A DNA stretch of 64,000 nucleotides from Ignavibacteriales bacterium (GCA_021740915.1 JAIOYW010000014.1:62001-126000), one strand, 5' to 3'; shown: positions 1-9,663, counted from the stretch's first letter. A program made the numbers and translations. Notes: a model not told the origin generated them from the sequence alone.

Positions 1-1
1 A

Positions 2-1147
2 CAAACCAATATTGTCGATAAATTTAATTTTGCAGATAACAGCCGGCAGGTTGCTGATACTAACCATATCCCCGGGGCAGATCATGGAACAAATGTGCTC
101 TCTGTTGTCGGAGGTTATGAGAAGAATAAACTCATTGGTATTGCATATGGGGCGGATTTTATTCTGGCAAAAACGGATATCTCATCAGACAGGTTCCGTT
201 GTGAAGAATTGCTCGCCGTTTCAGCCGCAAAGTGGCTTTTTACCGAAGCTGCTGACATTATTACGACATCACTAAGTTTCAACAAATTCGACGATGCTGA
301 TTATTATTCTCCGGGGCAGATGGATGGGGAACATTCCCGTCTTACAAAAATTGCTGACAGCCTTGTGCAGGAAGGAGTGGTCTTTACCGCGTCAGCAGGA
401 AATAATTTTGATAATAACTGGCGTATTATCGAAGCCCCTTCTGATGGTTATGGTGTTCTTGCTGCGGGATCAGTTGATAAAAACTGTGTCCATTCTTTTT
501 TTAGTTCCTGCGGTCCCTCAGCAGATGGCAGGATTAAACCTGATCTCTCCGCACCGGGTGAAGGTGTCTGGACAGCGAATTACCTCCCCGGATTGAAAAA
601 TGATTTTGGCTGGAATCACGGTACATCACTTTCTGCTCCAATAATTGCGGGGATTGCAGCGTTAATATTATCGGCTCATCCCGAACTCAAAAATTTTCAG
701 GTGGCGGAGGCGTTAAAAAAATCTGCTTCACATCCGGAAAAACCTGATAACTTCACAGGCTGGGGGATTCCTGATGCTGAAAAAGCTGTATCCTATTTCG
801 GTCCTGCATTTTCCAATGAACCCGATATTTCAGAACATGATAATGTGATAACTATTGGTGCTTATGTTTTTAGCTCTTATGGTCTTGATAACAACAGTGT
901 CAAAATGACAGTCGTATCTAATAAGGTTATCGCCAAAGTTTTTGCAATGAGAGAATTAAGAGAAAATTATTTTGTTTGTTCCTTAGGGAAAAATGAGCAG
1001 GGCAGTTTCCCCGGATTTTATTTTTCTGCCGAAGATCGCAGGGCAGTATCCACAAAATTTCCCTCTGGTCGTATAGGTGATTATTTCCAGTATGATCCGA
1101 GAGAAAAAAAGACCGATATTTTTTTTCTCAGTCATGAATCTAAATAA
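2..1147 (+). CDS. Subtilisin-like (S8) serine protease, 5'-truncated by window edge
   Basis: The reading frame is open from base 2, so the protein begins outside the window. The catalytic His lies in DHGTNV (codon 83-85), the oxyanion-hole Asn in SAGNN, and the nucleophile Ser in HGTSLSAP (codon 626-628). The catalytic Asp must lie upstream, off the window. After the catalytic domain (ending near TGWGIPDAEKA) there is a C-terminal region of about 115 residues that I do not recognise. It does not show the type IX sorting motif seen in the M14 peptidase of this window. The first ATG in frame (base 95) lies behind the catalytic His and cannot be the true start. The protein is probably secreted, judging from the family; the signal peptide is not visible here. 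Confidence 0.9.
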   Translation, partial: QTNIVDKFNFADNSRQVADTNHIPGADHGTNVLSVVGGYEKNKLIGIAYGADFILAKTDISSDRFRCEELLAVSAAKWLFTEAADIITTSLSFNKFDDADYYSPGQMDGEHSRLTKIADSLVQEGVVFTASAGNNFDNNWRIIEAPSDGYGVLAAGSVDKNCVHSFFSSCGPSADGRIKPDLSAPGEGVWTANYLPGLKNDFGWNHGTSLSAPIIAGIAALILSAHPELKNFQVAEALKKSASHPEKPDNFTGWGIPDAEKAVSYFGPAFSNEPDISEHDNVITIGAYVFSSYGLDNNSVKMTVVSNKVIAKVFAMRELRENYFVCSLGKNEQGSFPGFYFSAEDRRAVSTKFPSGRIGDYFQYDPREKKTDIFFLSHESK

Positions 1148-1256
1148 TTCTATCGAATTATTGGTTAAACGAAGAGCAATCCTGGCACCTATCTTAAGTA
1201 ATTAACTGCTGATCATATCAACGAGGCGAATACTCGCTGAATAACGCTTTATTTTG

Positions 1257-1264
1257 TAATTTTG
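1257..1264 (+). promoter_or_regulatory. TAnnTTTG-type -7 element (Bacteroidota-like)
   Basis: TAATTTTG matches the -7 consensus known for Bacteroidota primary sigma factor promoters. No convincing TTTG -33 element is seen upstream. If it is real, transcription starts near 1270, which would exclude the GTG at 1264 as start and favour the ATG at 1297 for the BtpA gene. Confidence 0.3.
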
Positions 1265-1296
1265 TGGCGGAATTACAAATATTAATTGAAGCAAAT

Positions 1297-2076
1297 ATGA
1301 ATGATATCAGGGATAAAATAATCGCAATGGTTCATCTGGATGCACTTCCGGGTACCCCAAAATATGAGGACGATGTAAAAAAAATAATCAGGAAAGCTAC
1401 AGAGGAAGCCGGGATATACTATTCGAAGGGTATTCGTAAAATAATGATCGAGAACATGCACGATGTCCCCTATCTGAATCGTGAGGCAGGTCATGAGATA
1501 TCGACAATAATGACACTCGTGCTTTATGAAATTCTTGCAAAATATCCGGTTGAAACCGGATTACAGATACTTGCCGGAGCCAATAAAGCAGCGATTGCTG
1601 CAGCAAACTCGGCAGGGGCTTCCTTCATCAGGGCTGAAGGATTTGTTTTTTCGCATATTGCTGATGAAGGGATTATGAATTCGGATGCCGGTGAATTGCT
1701 AAGGTACAGGAAACAGATAGGCGCAGATCGGGTGAAAGTATTCACAGACATAAAGAAAAAGCATAGTTCACACGCTCTTACCTCAGATGTTAGCATTGCC
1801 GAAACTGCCAGAGCGGCGGAATTTTTCCTGAGCGATGGAGTAATTATAACCGGCGAAGCAACTGGCATTGAGCCCTCACTCGATGAAATTTTAAGTATCA
1901 GAGGAAAGATCAATATACCTGTACTTGCAGGATCAGGTATTACTGCACGCAATGCCGCGAAGTATTTCCCGCACATAGATGCTGCAATAATCGGCTCAGA
2001 TTTTAAGATTGATGGAAAATGGTATAACCCTGTCGATCCTGCAAGGGTCGAGAATTTTATTAAAACGGCAATGTAG
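1297..2076 (+). CDS. BtpA/SgcQ family protein
   Basis: The protein has a TIM-barrel-like BtpA family pattern: the N-terminal MVHLDALPGTPKY, then IENMHDVPY, ILAGANKAA, TGEATG and VLAGSGIT. In cyanobacteria BtpA supports photosystem I biogenesis. Homologues such as SgcQ occur in non-phototrophs with unclear, possibly sugar-related roles, so no specific reaction is assigned. The frame also opens at a GTG (1264), but I prefer the ATG at 1297 because a TAATTTTG promoter-like element overlaps that GTG and the conserved region begins just after the ATG. The gene stands alone between a protease and a convergent OmpA gene. It shares the hairpin at 2146-2173 as a possible weak terminator. Confidence 0.8.
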   Translation: MNDIRDKIIAMVHLDALPGTPKYEDDVKKIIRKATEEAGIYYSKGIRKIMIENMHDVPYLNREAGHEISTIMTLVLYEILAKYPVETGLQILAGANKAAIAAANSAGASFIRAEGFVFSHIADEGIMNSDAGELLRYRKQIGADRVKVFTDIKKKHSSHALTSDVSIAETARAAEFFLSDGVIITGEATGIEPSLDEILSIRGKINIPVLAGSGITARNAAKYFPHIDAAIIGSDFKIDGKWYNPVDPARVENFIKTAM

Positions 2077-2140
2077 AATTTGCTCTCAAGTCAGCGCATC
2101 ATAAATGTGATAATATTGTTCGAAAATGAAGAGTCTATAT

Positions 2141-2177
2141 AAAAAAAGGCTGCCCCCTAATGGAGACAGCCTTCTTT
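2141..2177 (-). terminator. Rho-independent terminator of the OmpA gene
   Basis: Stem AAGGCTG (2146-2152) pairs with CAGCCTT (2167-2173). On the minus strand it is followed by seven T (complement of 2141-2147). It sits 15 bp past the OmpA stop. On the plus strand it is followed only by CTTT, so it could terminate the BtpA gene weakly. Confidence 0.8.
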
Positions 2178-2191
2178 GGAAATTTCAAAAA

Positions 2192-3796
2192 TTACCTGAT
2201 ACGTTTAAACTCAATTCTTCTGTTTTTAGCTTTGCCTTCGGCAGTCTTATTATTTGCAATTGGTTTATCAGCTCCATATCCTTTTGCAACAAGTCTTTCA
2301 GCGTCAATTCCTTTTTCGATGAGCCAATTTCTTACAGATTCAGCGCGTTCCTGTGAAAGAGTTTTATTCTTGGCAGCGTTCCCAACATTATCTGTGTGAC
2401 CGCTAACCTCAACAACTATTTCGGAGTAAACATTCAGAGTGCGCAGAGCTTCGTTAAGTTTTATCTCAGATTCCGGCTTGATTTCAGCTTTGCCGGTTTC
2501 AAAAGTGATGCCTTCCAAAACGATAGCAACTTCTGCTTTAATTATATCATCATCTGCGTTAAGTGCATCTGTCCCACGTTTGACTTCAACACCATCATTT
2601 ACAGAACCTTTATCAGTATCAGCTTCCAGCGGATTAGTTTTATATTTGTTAATTTCGTCAGCATCATTCAGACCATCAGCATCAGTATCATATAAGGTCG
2701 GGTCGGTTTTGTGCGAATTAATTTCGACGTTATCAGCAAGGGTATCACTGTCTGTATCGGCTTTAAGCGGATCAGTGCGATATTTTTGTAATTCATCGTT
2801 ATCAGCTAATGTGTCACCATCGGTATCTTTATTTAGCGGATTTGTTTTGTAGGTCATAACTTCGTTGCCATCTGTAAGATAATCACCATCAGTATCATCT
2901 TTTAATGGATCAGTCTTATAACGATTAACTTCATCGCCGTCACTTAGCTTATCGTTGTCAGTATCTGCCTTTTTAGGGTCAGTTTTATATGTGTAAATTT
3001 CTTCGTAATCATTCAGTCCATCATTATCTGTATCAGCTTTCGTAGGATTGGTATTTGTTTTCCTAACTTCGTCAATGTCCTTAATCTTATCGCCATCAGT
3101 ATCCGGATTCATCGGGTCGGTACCGATCTGTTTTTCCTCATTATCAGTCAGACCATCTTTGTCTGAATCTGCAGGACCTGAGAATTTGTAGTGTAAACCA
3201 AGCCCGAATTTGTAATATCCATCTGTCAGGCTGCCATCTTCAAAATGGTTCAAAAGGTCGGTCGTTGAAAGCATAAGTCCCGCACTCAGATCGACAGCGA
3301 AATTATCCGCAAAATAGTATTCAAATCCTAAACCGATCGGCACCTGCAGGGCAACACCTGACTTGTCAAGACCTTTAACATTATTATTCCAGTTCTCATA
3401 TGTGTCTTTAACCACATTGAAATAAAAGAGTCCAAGACCGCCATAAAAATAGGGTCTGGTCTGTTCGAATTTGAACGGCATATAAAGAAATCGTCCATCA
3501 GCGCCAATAATTGTAGTCTGATAATATTGGTCAAACGGGGCCAGATTATGGATTCCTTTGTAATTCGCATATCCGGCGCCGATTTCGAGCCCATAGGTTT
3601 CGGCAAGGTTGTGTCTCCATAAAGCACGTGCATCATAAGTAAATTTCAAACCGCGTTCGAAATTAAATTCATTTGCAGGGATAAGCGGATTGAACTGAAC
3701 CCAGATACGATCTTTGTTCATATCAATCTGAGCCTTTTCAGATCCGGGGAGAAAAAGCAAAGTAAGAAGCGACAACACAAGTATTTTTTTAATCAT
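2192..3796 (-). CDS. OmpA-family outer-membrane protein with thrombospondin type 3 repeats
   Basis: The 534-residue protein has a signal peptide (MIKKILVLSLLTLLFLPGS), then a beta-barrel-like region (about 25-205) rich in aromatic and GxG motifs. Nine DTDxDxLxDxDE-type repeats of about 23 residues (about 209-415) follow; these are thrombospondin type 3 calcium-binding repeats. The OmpA C-terminal peptidoglycan-binding domain (about 421-534) carries GHTDNVGN and LSQERAESVRNWL. The protein should tether the outer membrane to peptidoglycan through a calcium-stiffened linker. A strong ribosome site, GGAGG, lies 5 bases before the ATG. The gene is monocistronic, with a terminator just behind it. 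Confidence 0.92.
   Translation of the reverse strand: MIKKILVLSLLTLLFLPGSEKAQIDMNKDRIWVQFNPLIPANEFNFERGLKFTYDARALWRHNLAETYGLEIGAGYANYKGIHNLAPFDQYYQTTIIGADGRFLYMPFKFEQTRPYFYGGLGLFYFNVVKDTYENWNNNVKGLDKSGVALQVPIGLGFEYYFADNFAVDLSAGLMLSTTDLLNHFEDGSLTDGYYKFGLGLHYKFSGPADSDKDGLTDNEEKQIGTDPMNPDTDGDKIKDIDEVRKTNTNPTKADTDNDGLNDYEEIYTYKTDPKKADTDNDKLSDGDEVNRYKTDPLKDDTDGDYLTDGNEVMTYKTNPLNKDTDGDTLADNDELQKYRTDPLKADTDSDTLADNVEINSHKTDPTLYDTDADGLNDADEINKYKTNPLEADTDKGSVNDGVEVKRGTDALNADDDIIKAEVAIVLEGITFETGKAEIKPESEIKLNEALRTLNVYSEIVVEVSGHTDNVGNAAKNKTLSQERAESVRNWLIEKGIDAERLVAKGYGADKPIANNKTAEGKAKNRRIEFKRIR
2549..3172 (-). repeat. Nine tandem ~69-bp units encoding TSP3 calcium-binding repeats
   Basis: The DNA inside the OmpA gene is a degenerate tandem array. 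On the plus strand it is seen as recurrent ATCAGTATC / TTTTATA... blocks spaced about 69 bp. Each unit encodes one D-T-D-x-D-x-L-x-D acidic repeat. The serine-rich open frames on the opposite strand here are by-products of this array. Confidence 0.8.
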
Positions 3797-3922
3797 AAAA
3801 CCTCCAAAGGTTTTGAAATTATAAAAAGAAAGAAATCATTGGTAAATATTGAAATATTTGTACGATAAACCAAATAAAATTACTGAAAAATAGAAATAAT
3901 TACAGGTAATAATGACAAAAGC

Positions 3923-3961
3923 AAAAAAAACGCCGATTATTCACAATTAAATAATCGGCGC
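3923..3961 (-). terminator. Rho-independent terminator of the S9 peptidase gene
   Basis: Perfect 11-bp stem: CGCCGATTATT (3931-3941) with AATAATCGGCG (3950-3960), loop of 8. On the minus strand eight T follow. It lies about 30 bp past the peptidase stop. Confidence 0.9.
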
Positions 3962-3990
3962 TCAAAACTGTTATATGTTGACAGAAGAAA

Positions 3991-6666
3991 TTACTTCATT
4001 TCAGAAGTAACTGTGCCGCCTCCCATCATAGGAGGAAGTGAAGCAATTGTTTTAACTACAATTCTTTTATCCTTTGAAATCCAGTGAGTAACAGCAGTTC
4101 CATCAGATTCAAGGGGAGACAGAGAAACTTTGTATGAATCAAAGTCACCGGCAGCAATCGAAACCATTTCTTCACTTTCGACTTTGAATTTAAGAGTCTT
4201 TACTCCGGCAGTCATCATATCAAACTGATTGACAGTGCCTTCAAGTCCGGCTTTAAGTTCAAGAGTTGTAAGCGGAATTTCCACACCGGCATTTTCGCTC
4301 AGAACAGTACCATCAACTTTAACGTCAAGAGGCATTTTCTGACCGTTCATATTAATAAGACCGACAATTTTTCCGTCCTGAAAGTCAACGCTGAGAATTA
4401 CTGGTCCCTGAGAGGCTCGGCGGGCAATAGGCATGAGCGTTTCAGCATCGAGCCAAAGTGTATCAGAGGCAGACATCATGCCGGTTGTTTTATCGAGAAC
4501 CATTAAGGCGGCTTTGCCTTCGTATTCGGTTTTAATCACTTCTCGTGAAGCATCCATTGGAATTTTCTGACCCTGAGTCTCGACTAATATCGACATTGAA
4601 TAGCTGTAATCCGATATTTTTGAACCATTGAATTTATCGTATAATTTACTTGAGGATTCGCCCTGAACACTTTCAGGGAGTTTTACCGAGGCGATATCGA
4701 CCATCAGCGACTTGTAACGATCGGCAATAGCCGGGCGTAAATCTTCCTGGTAACGTCCTTTCAGGTATTTGTTAAAGAATTTTTCCATTGCGTAAAACAT
4801 TGCCACTCTGTTTTCAAGTCCGGCATAACCGTGACCTTCATCAGGAGCAAGCATATATTCTACGTCTCTGTTTAGGTCTCTAAGTGCGACGACGATCATA
4901 TCTGATTCAGCTTTTTTAACTCTGGGGTCATTTGCACCCTGAGCAACAAAAAGCGGACGGACGATATTTTTAGCATGGAAAAAAGGAGACTGATCTTCAA
5001 GCATTTTCTTTTCTTCAGGAATATCCATATCCCCGACACGGACAGCGAACATTTTTTTAAGAGGCGCCCAGTAAGGTGGTATAGAATTCAAAAGTGTAAT
5101 AATATTAGATGGACCGACAATGTCGAAGCCGCATGCGTATAATTCAGGTGTGAAAGCAAGTCCGGCAAGAGTCGCATACCCACCGTAGGAACCCCCGGCA
5201 ATTGCGATACGTTTCGGATCAGAAATGCCTTCTTTTACGAGGTAGTCAACTCCATAAGTGAGATCATGCTGCATATATCCGGTGCCCCACTCCTTGTTCC
5301 CTGCATTCAGGAATTTCTTCCCATAGCCAGTGGAACCGCGGAAATTCGGCTGCATAACAGCATATCCCCTGTTGGCAAGAAATTGAGCAAGCCCATCATA
5401 GCCCCAATCATCACGAGCCCAGGGACCGCCATGGATCAAAAGGACTGTTGGCAGATTTTTTGCCGGAATCCCTTTGGGAAGCGTAAGATAAGCAGGTATC
5501 ACAAGACCATCTTTTGATTTGTATCTTATAGGCTTCATCGGAGCAAGATTCTCGCTGGGCAGGTTCGGACGGGACTTATAGAGCAGATCTGCCTTGCCTT
5601 TCTCCAAATCATATACATAAACTGAACCCGGATCGACATCTCTTGAGACAGCGACCAGCCATATTTTTTCATCTTCAGTTTGTGAGGTAATGCTGAGTTC
5701 ACCTTCAGGAAGAATTTTTTTCAGATTTTCATAATGGGATGCAAATTCTTTATTCTTGGGATAAACACGAACCCTGTCGCCGACATATGCAGTTGCAACA
5801 AGCTCATTGGTTATATCTGAGAATACTGCTCCTCCAAAGTCAACTTCGTTTTCAGGATCTTTTTCGATTGATTTTATTTCCTGAGTGTCAAGATTAAACT
5901 CAACAAGTTCAGTTATATCTCTATCGGCGCCTTTATTGGTAATCATATAGACGCGTTTGCCGTCAGGGAAAAATCTGACAACACCGGCTGATTCCTCGTT
6001 GTTAACAGCATAAATTTGTTCCAGACCGGATTCAGTAACTTTTAGTATCTCTGTACCGCCGTCTTCGGTCTGACGAACTCCTAATCTTAGATTGCCGTTC
6101 AGATCGAAATCCCATCCGGCAACATTATCATTGTTTTCTCTTATTAGCGATCTTTCACCTGTGGTGAGACTTATTTTGTAAACATCATGTAGCTGGGGAT
6201 TCCGGTCATTAAGTCCGACAATGATTTTATCGGGATCATTTTTAGGAACATCATAGATAATTGCCCTGATGCCTTCATAAGGTGTGAGATCCATCGCATC
6301 GGGAACAGGATTTCCAGAGGCTTTCGGATCAACTGCATAAACGCGGAAATTTTCGTCACCGCCTTTATCCTGCACAAAAAGAACATAACGGCTGTTTCTT
6401 GACCAGAAATAACTTGTAACGGGACGATTTCTGTCATTTGTCAGAGGTTTCGCTTCCTCAAATTTTGCATTTCTTTCTTTTACCCAGATATTCCTGACAC
6501 CATCAAAAGGTTTGATAAAAGTAATATAATTGCCGTCTGGTGATATCTGAGCGCCTGAAATTTCAGGATCGCCGAAAAATACTTCTCTCTCGATAAGCGG
6601 CGGCATTTGAGCATACGTGGTCATAATTGAAGCCAGAATTGTTAATAAAATAAGCAGTTTTTTCAT
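3991..6666 (-). CDS. S9 family prolyl oligopeptidase-like peptidase with C-terminal extension
   Basis: The protein begins with a signal peptide (MKKLLILLTILASIMTTYA), then a beta-propeller-like domain with WSRNSRYV and FFPDGKRV type blades (about 25-400). An alpha/beta-hydrolase domain follows. The triad is visible: Ser in GGSYGGY (about 493), Asp in GANDPRV (about 579) and His in DEGHGYAG (about 610). RGSTGYGK is typical of acyl-aminoacyl-type S9 enzymes. The chain is 891 residues, while the family usually ends near 650. The last 230 residues form an extra beta-rich region that I cannot name. The likely role is periplasmic or surface peptide hydrolysis. The gene is flanked by its own terminator and appears monocistronic. 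Confidence 0.9.
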   Translation of the reverse strand: MKKLLILLTILASIMTTYAQMPPLIEREVFFGDPEISGAQISPDGNYITFIKPFDGVRNIWVKERNAKFEEAKPLTNDRNRPVTSYFWSRNSRYVLFVQDKGGDENFRVYAVDPKASGNPVPDAMDLTPYEGIRAIIYDVPKNDPDKIIVGLNDRNPQLHDVYKISLTTGERSLIRENNDNVAGWDFDLNGNLRLGVRQTEDGGTEILKVTESGLEQIYAVNNEESAGVVRFFPDGKRVYMITNKGADRDITELVEFNLDTQEIKSIEKDPENEVDFGGAVFSDITNELVATAYVGDRVRVYPKNKEFASHYENLKKILPEGELSITSQTEDEKIWLVAVSRDVDPGSVYVYDLEKGKADLLYKSRPNLPSENLAPMKPIRYKSKDGLVIPAYLTLPKGIPAKNLPTVLLIHGGPWARDDWGYDGLAQFLANRGYAVMQPNFRGSTGYGKKFLNAGNKEWGTGYMQHDLTYGVDYLVKEGISDPKRIAIAGGSYGGYATLAGLAFTPELYACGFDIVGPSNIITLLNSIPPYWAPLKKMFAVRVGDMDIPEEKKMLEDQSPFFHAKNIVRPLFVAQGANDPRVKKAESDMIVVALRDLNRDVEYMLAPDEGHGYAGLENRVAMFYAMEKFFNKYLKGRYQEDLRPAIADRYKSLMVDIASVKLPESVQGESSSKLYDKFNGSKISDYSYSMSILVETQGQKIPMDASREVIKTEYEGKAALMVLDKTTGMMSASDTLWLDAETLMPIARRASQGPVILSVDFQDGKIVGLINMNGQKMPLDVKVDGTVLSENAGVEIPLTTLELKAGLEGTVNQFDMMTAGVKTLKFKVESEEMVSIAAGDFDSYKVSLSPLESDGTAVTHWISKDKRIVVKTIASLPPMMGGGTVTSEMK

Positions 6667-6951
6667 TATTTCTCCTTTGATTCATAAAAAATGATTTTTA
6701 GAGATGATCTATTGCAACAATGGTAATTTATATTTGTTTCCAAAATACGGAATTACAGATTTACATAAAAAGCCAATAATAATTTGACGTATTTCAAATT
6801 ATTTGGTTTTATTGAATTAATTGGTTTGGGAATTAATCTCTAATAGGAGTCAACAAAAAGGCAGGGCTTTTGGTTTCACAGGAGTTTTTTTTATTATCCC
6901 CTCCCGATTGCAGCCAGGAGAGGATAAAGTATTAATGGCGGAGGATCAAAA

Positions 6952-9192
6952 TCAGATCCTGTATCTCAGCCCTGAATATAGCATTCTGCCATTGAGTGGT
7001 CCCCATATCATAGAAGCATCAAAGTAGCTGCTTTCAGGATTTTCATGATCAATAATAGCATCTGTCTGCCGGAAATCAAACAGGTTCTCAACTCCGAGAT
7101 AAATATCGAAATTTTCGAAGAAAGAACGCGTAATTTGTGCATTAACAATAAAAAATGAAGGGGAAGATTCCTGGATTCTAAAATCCGCAGGATTAGAAAC
7201 AGTTGAAGGAATTCGCTTGGAGCCAAACCACTGCACAGTCAAATCATAAAGCATCTGGGCATCATCAGGTGAAATCCTTTCTGAAGAATAACCTGCATTA
7301 AAGAGGATGCGATGTCCTGAAATAAACGGTTTGGATTTCCATCCCGATTGATAATTTTGTCTTACATCAAGAAAGCGGTAAGCAATTCTTGTACTAAAAG
7401 ATTCAAATGGCTCGATGTTCAGTTCCGTCTGCACTGAGTTCGAATAAGCCCCATCATCGACAGAATAAAAATTTACTGCCCGGGGATTCTGATCAAGATC
7501 AGCTATAGTAATTCTTGTAAACTGAGTCCGGTGAAAATCGATACTGAATGTTGCTTCGCGCCAGTCATAAAGGAAATAATAAATGGTGCTGAGACCAAAA
7601 TTCCAGGCGCTTTCTTGCGGAAGTCCTGTTCCATATGTGTTATCAGACCTGATAAAAATATTCCGGGAACTTGCAAAAGAGGAACTGTTTTCCGTTAATA
7701 TATTCGGCGTTCTAATGCCTTTACCGGCCGTGAGTCTAAAAACAAGATCAGGATCGGGGGCATACCTGAGATGAAGCCTTGGGGTAAGAAAAGCGCCGAA
7801 AAAATTATGCCTGTCCAATCTTAATCCCACAACAGCAGTGATTTTTTCATCTGGAGTAAATGTTGTTTCCAGAAACACACCTGGAATACGTTCTACTCTG
7901 GCAAAATTCATGCCTGAGAACGCTTCATCATAATTATCGTATAGAAAACTGAAACCAGCCCGATATTTCAGCCGGCCTTCGATTAGCATATCCTGGTATA
8001 TGAAATTCAGATAAGCGCTGTTCTGTCTGCCAAGATAATTCCTGAGTCCGAACTGAGAAGAGTTTCTATACCCGGTATAACTGAGTTGTACTCCAAAACT
8101 TCTTTCCGGATGATCAGGAAAAACAAAGCCGGTTTTAGTAAACAGATTGATAAAATCAATATCAGAACCGTAACTATAGTCCGAAGCTGACACTCCACCG
8201 TTTGAAATGGTCCCGCCTCTTTTCTCGTCTCTAAGAAACTGAATCCCAACCTGGCTTTCCCAGCCTGAATCGGTTACGAAATGAAACCGCTGCATAAAAT
8301 TCAGGTTGTTTATCCGGGGCATATCAATAAAGTTATCGGAATTTAAATCAAATTCATGTTGTCTGCGACTGCTATGGAACAGGGTAATGCCGGCAAGATG
8401 TTCACCAAAATTAAACCGGTAATTCAAATTCCCTTCATACCTCTGATCCCTATCCCCATAGAAATTTAGATAGAGCGGCTTTCCGTTTATGTCGAAAGGC
8501 TCGTTTACGTCTATATCAATTTGCCCGGTGATGGACTCGAACCCGTTTGCGACAGAACCGACACCTTTCGAGATATTAATTGAATTCATCCAGGGGCCGG
8601 GCATGAATCCAAGTCCGGTATTAGACATCAGTCCTCTCAGGTAGGGCAGATTTTCCATGGTGAGTTGTGTATAGGTTCCTGACAATCCGAGCATCTCAAT
8701 TTGTTTAACACCGGTAAGCGCATCTGTGAAGGAAACGTCAACAGAAGGATTAGTCTCGAAGCTCTCCGATAAATTACAGCAGGCAGCTTTCTGCAGTTCT
8801 TTTGTCGTCACTTTGCTCGTATTCTCAGTTCCAAAATAATCAAGAGCGATCCCGGATTGTTTGCCGGTGACCTCGACATCCTTTACTTCGAATACCTCAG
8901 AGAGCAATTTTACTTCTATGTAGTTCTGATTCGTAATTATCAGGGTGTCACTTTTATATCCTGTAAAAGAAATAATTAATTTGTTTGAACTGCTATTTTT
9001 TAAAAGTTCAAAATTCCCGAAGATATCCGTCGAGGTACCTGAATCCGTTCCGAGCCAGATAATATTAGCTCCGGGCAAAGGCCTGAAGTTCTCAGAGTTC
9101 TCCAGACTGTACACTTTTCCCCGGAAAAACTCCTGCCCGGAAAATGAAACGGGCAGGAGGATCCCCAGAAGGAGAGTCATAAATATTTTCAT
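6952..9192 (-). CDS. TonB-dependent receptor, probably for copper or another metal
   Basis: The protein has a signal peptide, a carboxypeptidase-like regulatory domain (about 20-110; GTSTDIFGNFEL, ISFTGYKS), a plug with KAACCNLSESFETNPSVD (a Cys-Cys pair, about residues 136-153) and a 22-strand-type barrel ending in an aromatic-rich strand (YSGLRYRI). This plug signature, together with neighbours encoding a heavy-metal-associated protein and a Cys-rich HYC_CC_PP protein, points to a metal substrate such as copper; the substrate is inference. The ribosome site AAAGGA precedes the ATG. The stop is followed by an imperfect hairpin (6894-6927) lacking a T tract on this strand, so no terminator is claimed. 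Confidence 0.88.
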   Translation of the reverse strand: MKIFMTLLLGILLPVSFSGQEFFRGKVYSLENSENFRPLPGANIIWLGTDSGTSTDIFGNFELLKNSSSNKLIISFTGYKSDTLIITNQNYIEVKLLSEVFEVKDVEVTGKQSGIALDYFGTENTSKVTTKELQKAACCNLSESFETNPSVDVSFTDALTGVKQIEMLGLSGTYTQLTMENLPYLRGLMSNTGLGFMPGPWMNSINISKGVGSVANGFESITGQIDIDVNEPFDINGKPLYLNFYGDRDQRYEGNLNYRFNFGEHLAGITLFHSSRRQHEFDLNSDNFIDMPRINNLNFMQRFHFVTDSGWESQVGIQFLRDEKRGGTISNGGVSASDYSYGSDIDFINLFTKTGFVFPDHPERSFGVQLSYTGYRNSSQFGLRNYLGRQNSAYLNFIYQDMLIEGRLKYRAGFSFLYDNYDEAFSGMNFARVERIPGVFLETTFTPDEKITAVVGLRLDRHNFFGAFLTPRLHLRYAPDPDLVFRLTAGKGIRTPNILTENSSSFASSRNIFIRSDNTYGTGLPQESAWNFGLSTIYYFLYDWREATFSIDFHRTQFTRITIADLDQNPRAVNFYSVDDGAYSNSVQTELNIEPFESFSTRIAYRFLDVRQNYQSGWKSKPFISGHRILFNAGYSSERISPDDAQMLYDLTVQWFGSKRIPSTVSNPADFRIQESSPSFFIVNAQITRSFFENFDIYLGVENLFDFRQTDAIIDHENPESSYFDASMIWGPLNGRMLYSGLRYRI

Positions 9193-9212
9193 TGTTTATC
9201 CTTTACTTAATT

Positions 9213-9557
9213 TCAGTGCGTTTTGGCATTGTCTCTGTAAAGGCAGCATTTGGGCAGGGCGGAATAAACTTCATTATCAGCTTTGTACTTATCAGTATCA
9301 TGACCAACTGCCGCAATTCTCTTTTGAAGAGAATCAGCGGAGACAGTGGCCTCAAAAGCAACTCTCAGCATTTTTGAATTTTTATCCCATTTGGCGTATT
9401 TAACCTCTTTTATGTCAACGGCTTGCTCGATTCTATCCTTACACATCCCACAGTTGCCGTGAACTTTGATTTCGGTATCAATAACTTTGGAATCCTGCGC
9501 TAGCGCAGATCCGACGAAAATGAATAAAATTATACAACTGAACACTAAGGTTTTCAT
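9213..9557 (-). CDS. Secreted heavy-metal-associated (HMA) domain protein
   Basis: The 114-residue protein has a signal peptide (MKTLVFSCIILFIFVGSALA) followed by one HMA domain with the metal site GNCGMC (Cys36, Cys39). A second Cys-Cys pair lies near the C-terminus (PKCCLY). A longer frame exists upstream (TTG at 9638), but the ATG at 9557 has a good ribosome site (GAGGAA) and starts exactly at the signal peptide. It lies 20 bp before the TonB receptor gene on the same strand. It is probably a periplasmic metal chaperone delivering to, or receiving from, the receptor. Confidence 0.88.
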   Translation of the reverse strand: MKTLVFSCIILFIFVGSALAQDSKVIDTEIKVHGNCGMCKDRIEQAVDIKEVKYAKWDKNSKMLRVAFEATVSADSLQKRIAAVGHDTDKYKADNEVYSALPKCCLYRDNAKTH

Positions 9558-9663
9558 ATTTTCCTCAAAAATTTGATTAAGAATTCTGTTAAAAAGTATA
9601 TACTTCACCCCTAAAGTAAGAGTGAAAAACTTACACAAAAGGAAAAGTTGTCCGCTTAACAGA

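Noticed and set aside
2396..2852. Serine- and valine-rich open frames on the plus strand
   Set aside because: They mirror the repetitive TSP3 coding sequence of the OmpA gene on the other strand and have no start signals of their own.
2549..3172. CRISPR-like array
   Set aside because: The regularly spaced repeat is a tandem coding array (69-bp units without unique spacers) in the OmpA gene.
6894..6927. Hairpin TTATCCCCTCC/GGAGAGGATAA as terminator of the TonB receptor gene
   Set aside because: One mismatch in the stem, and on the minus strand it is followed by A-rich, not T-rich, sequence. It may be a chance structure.
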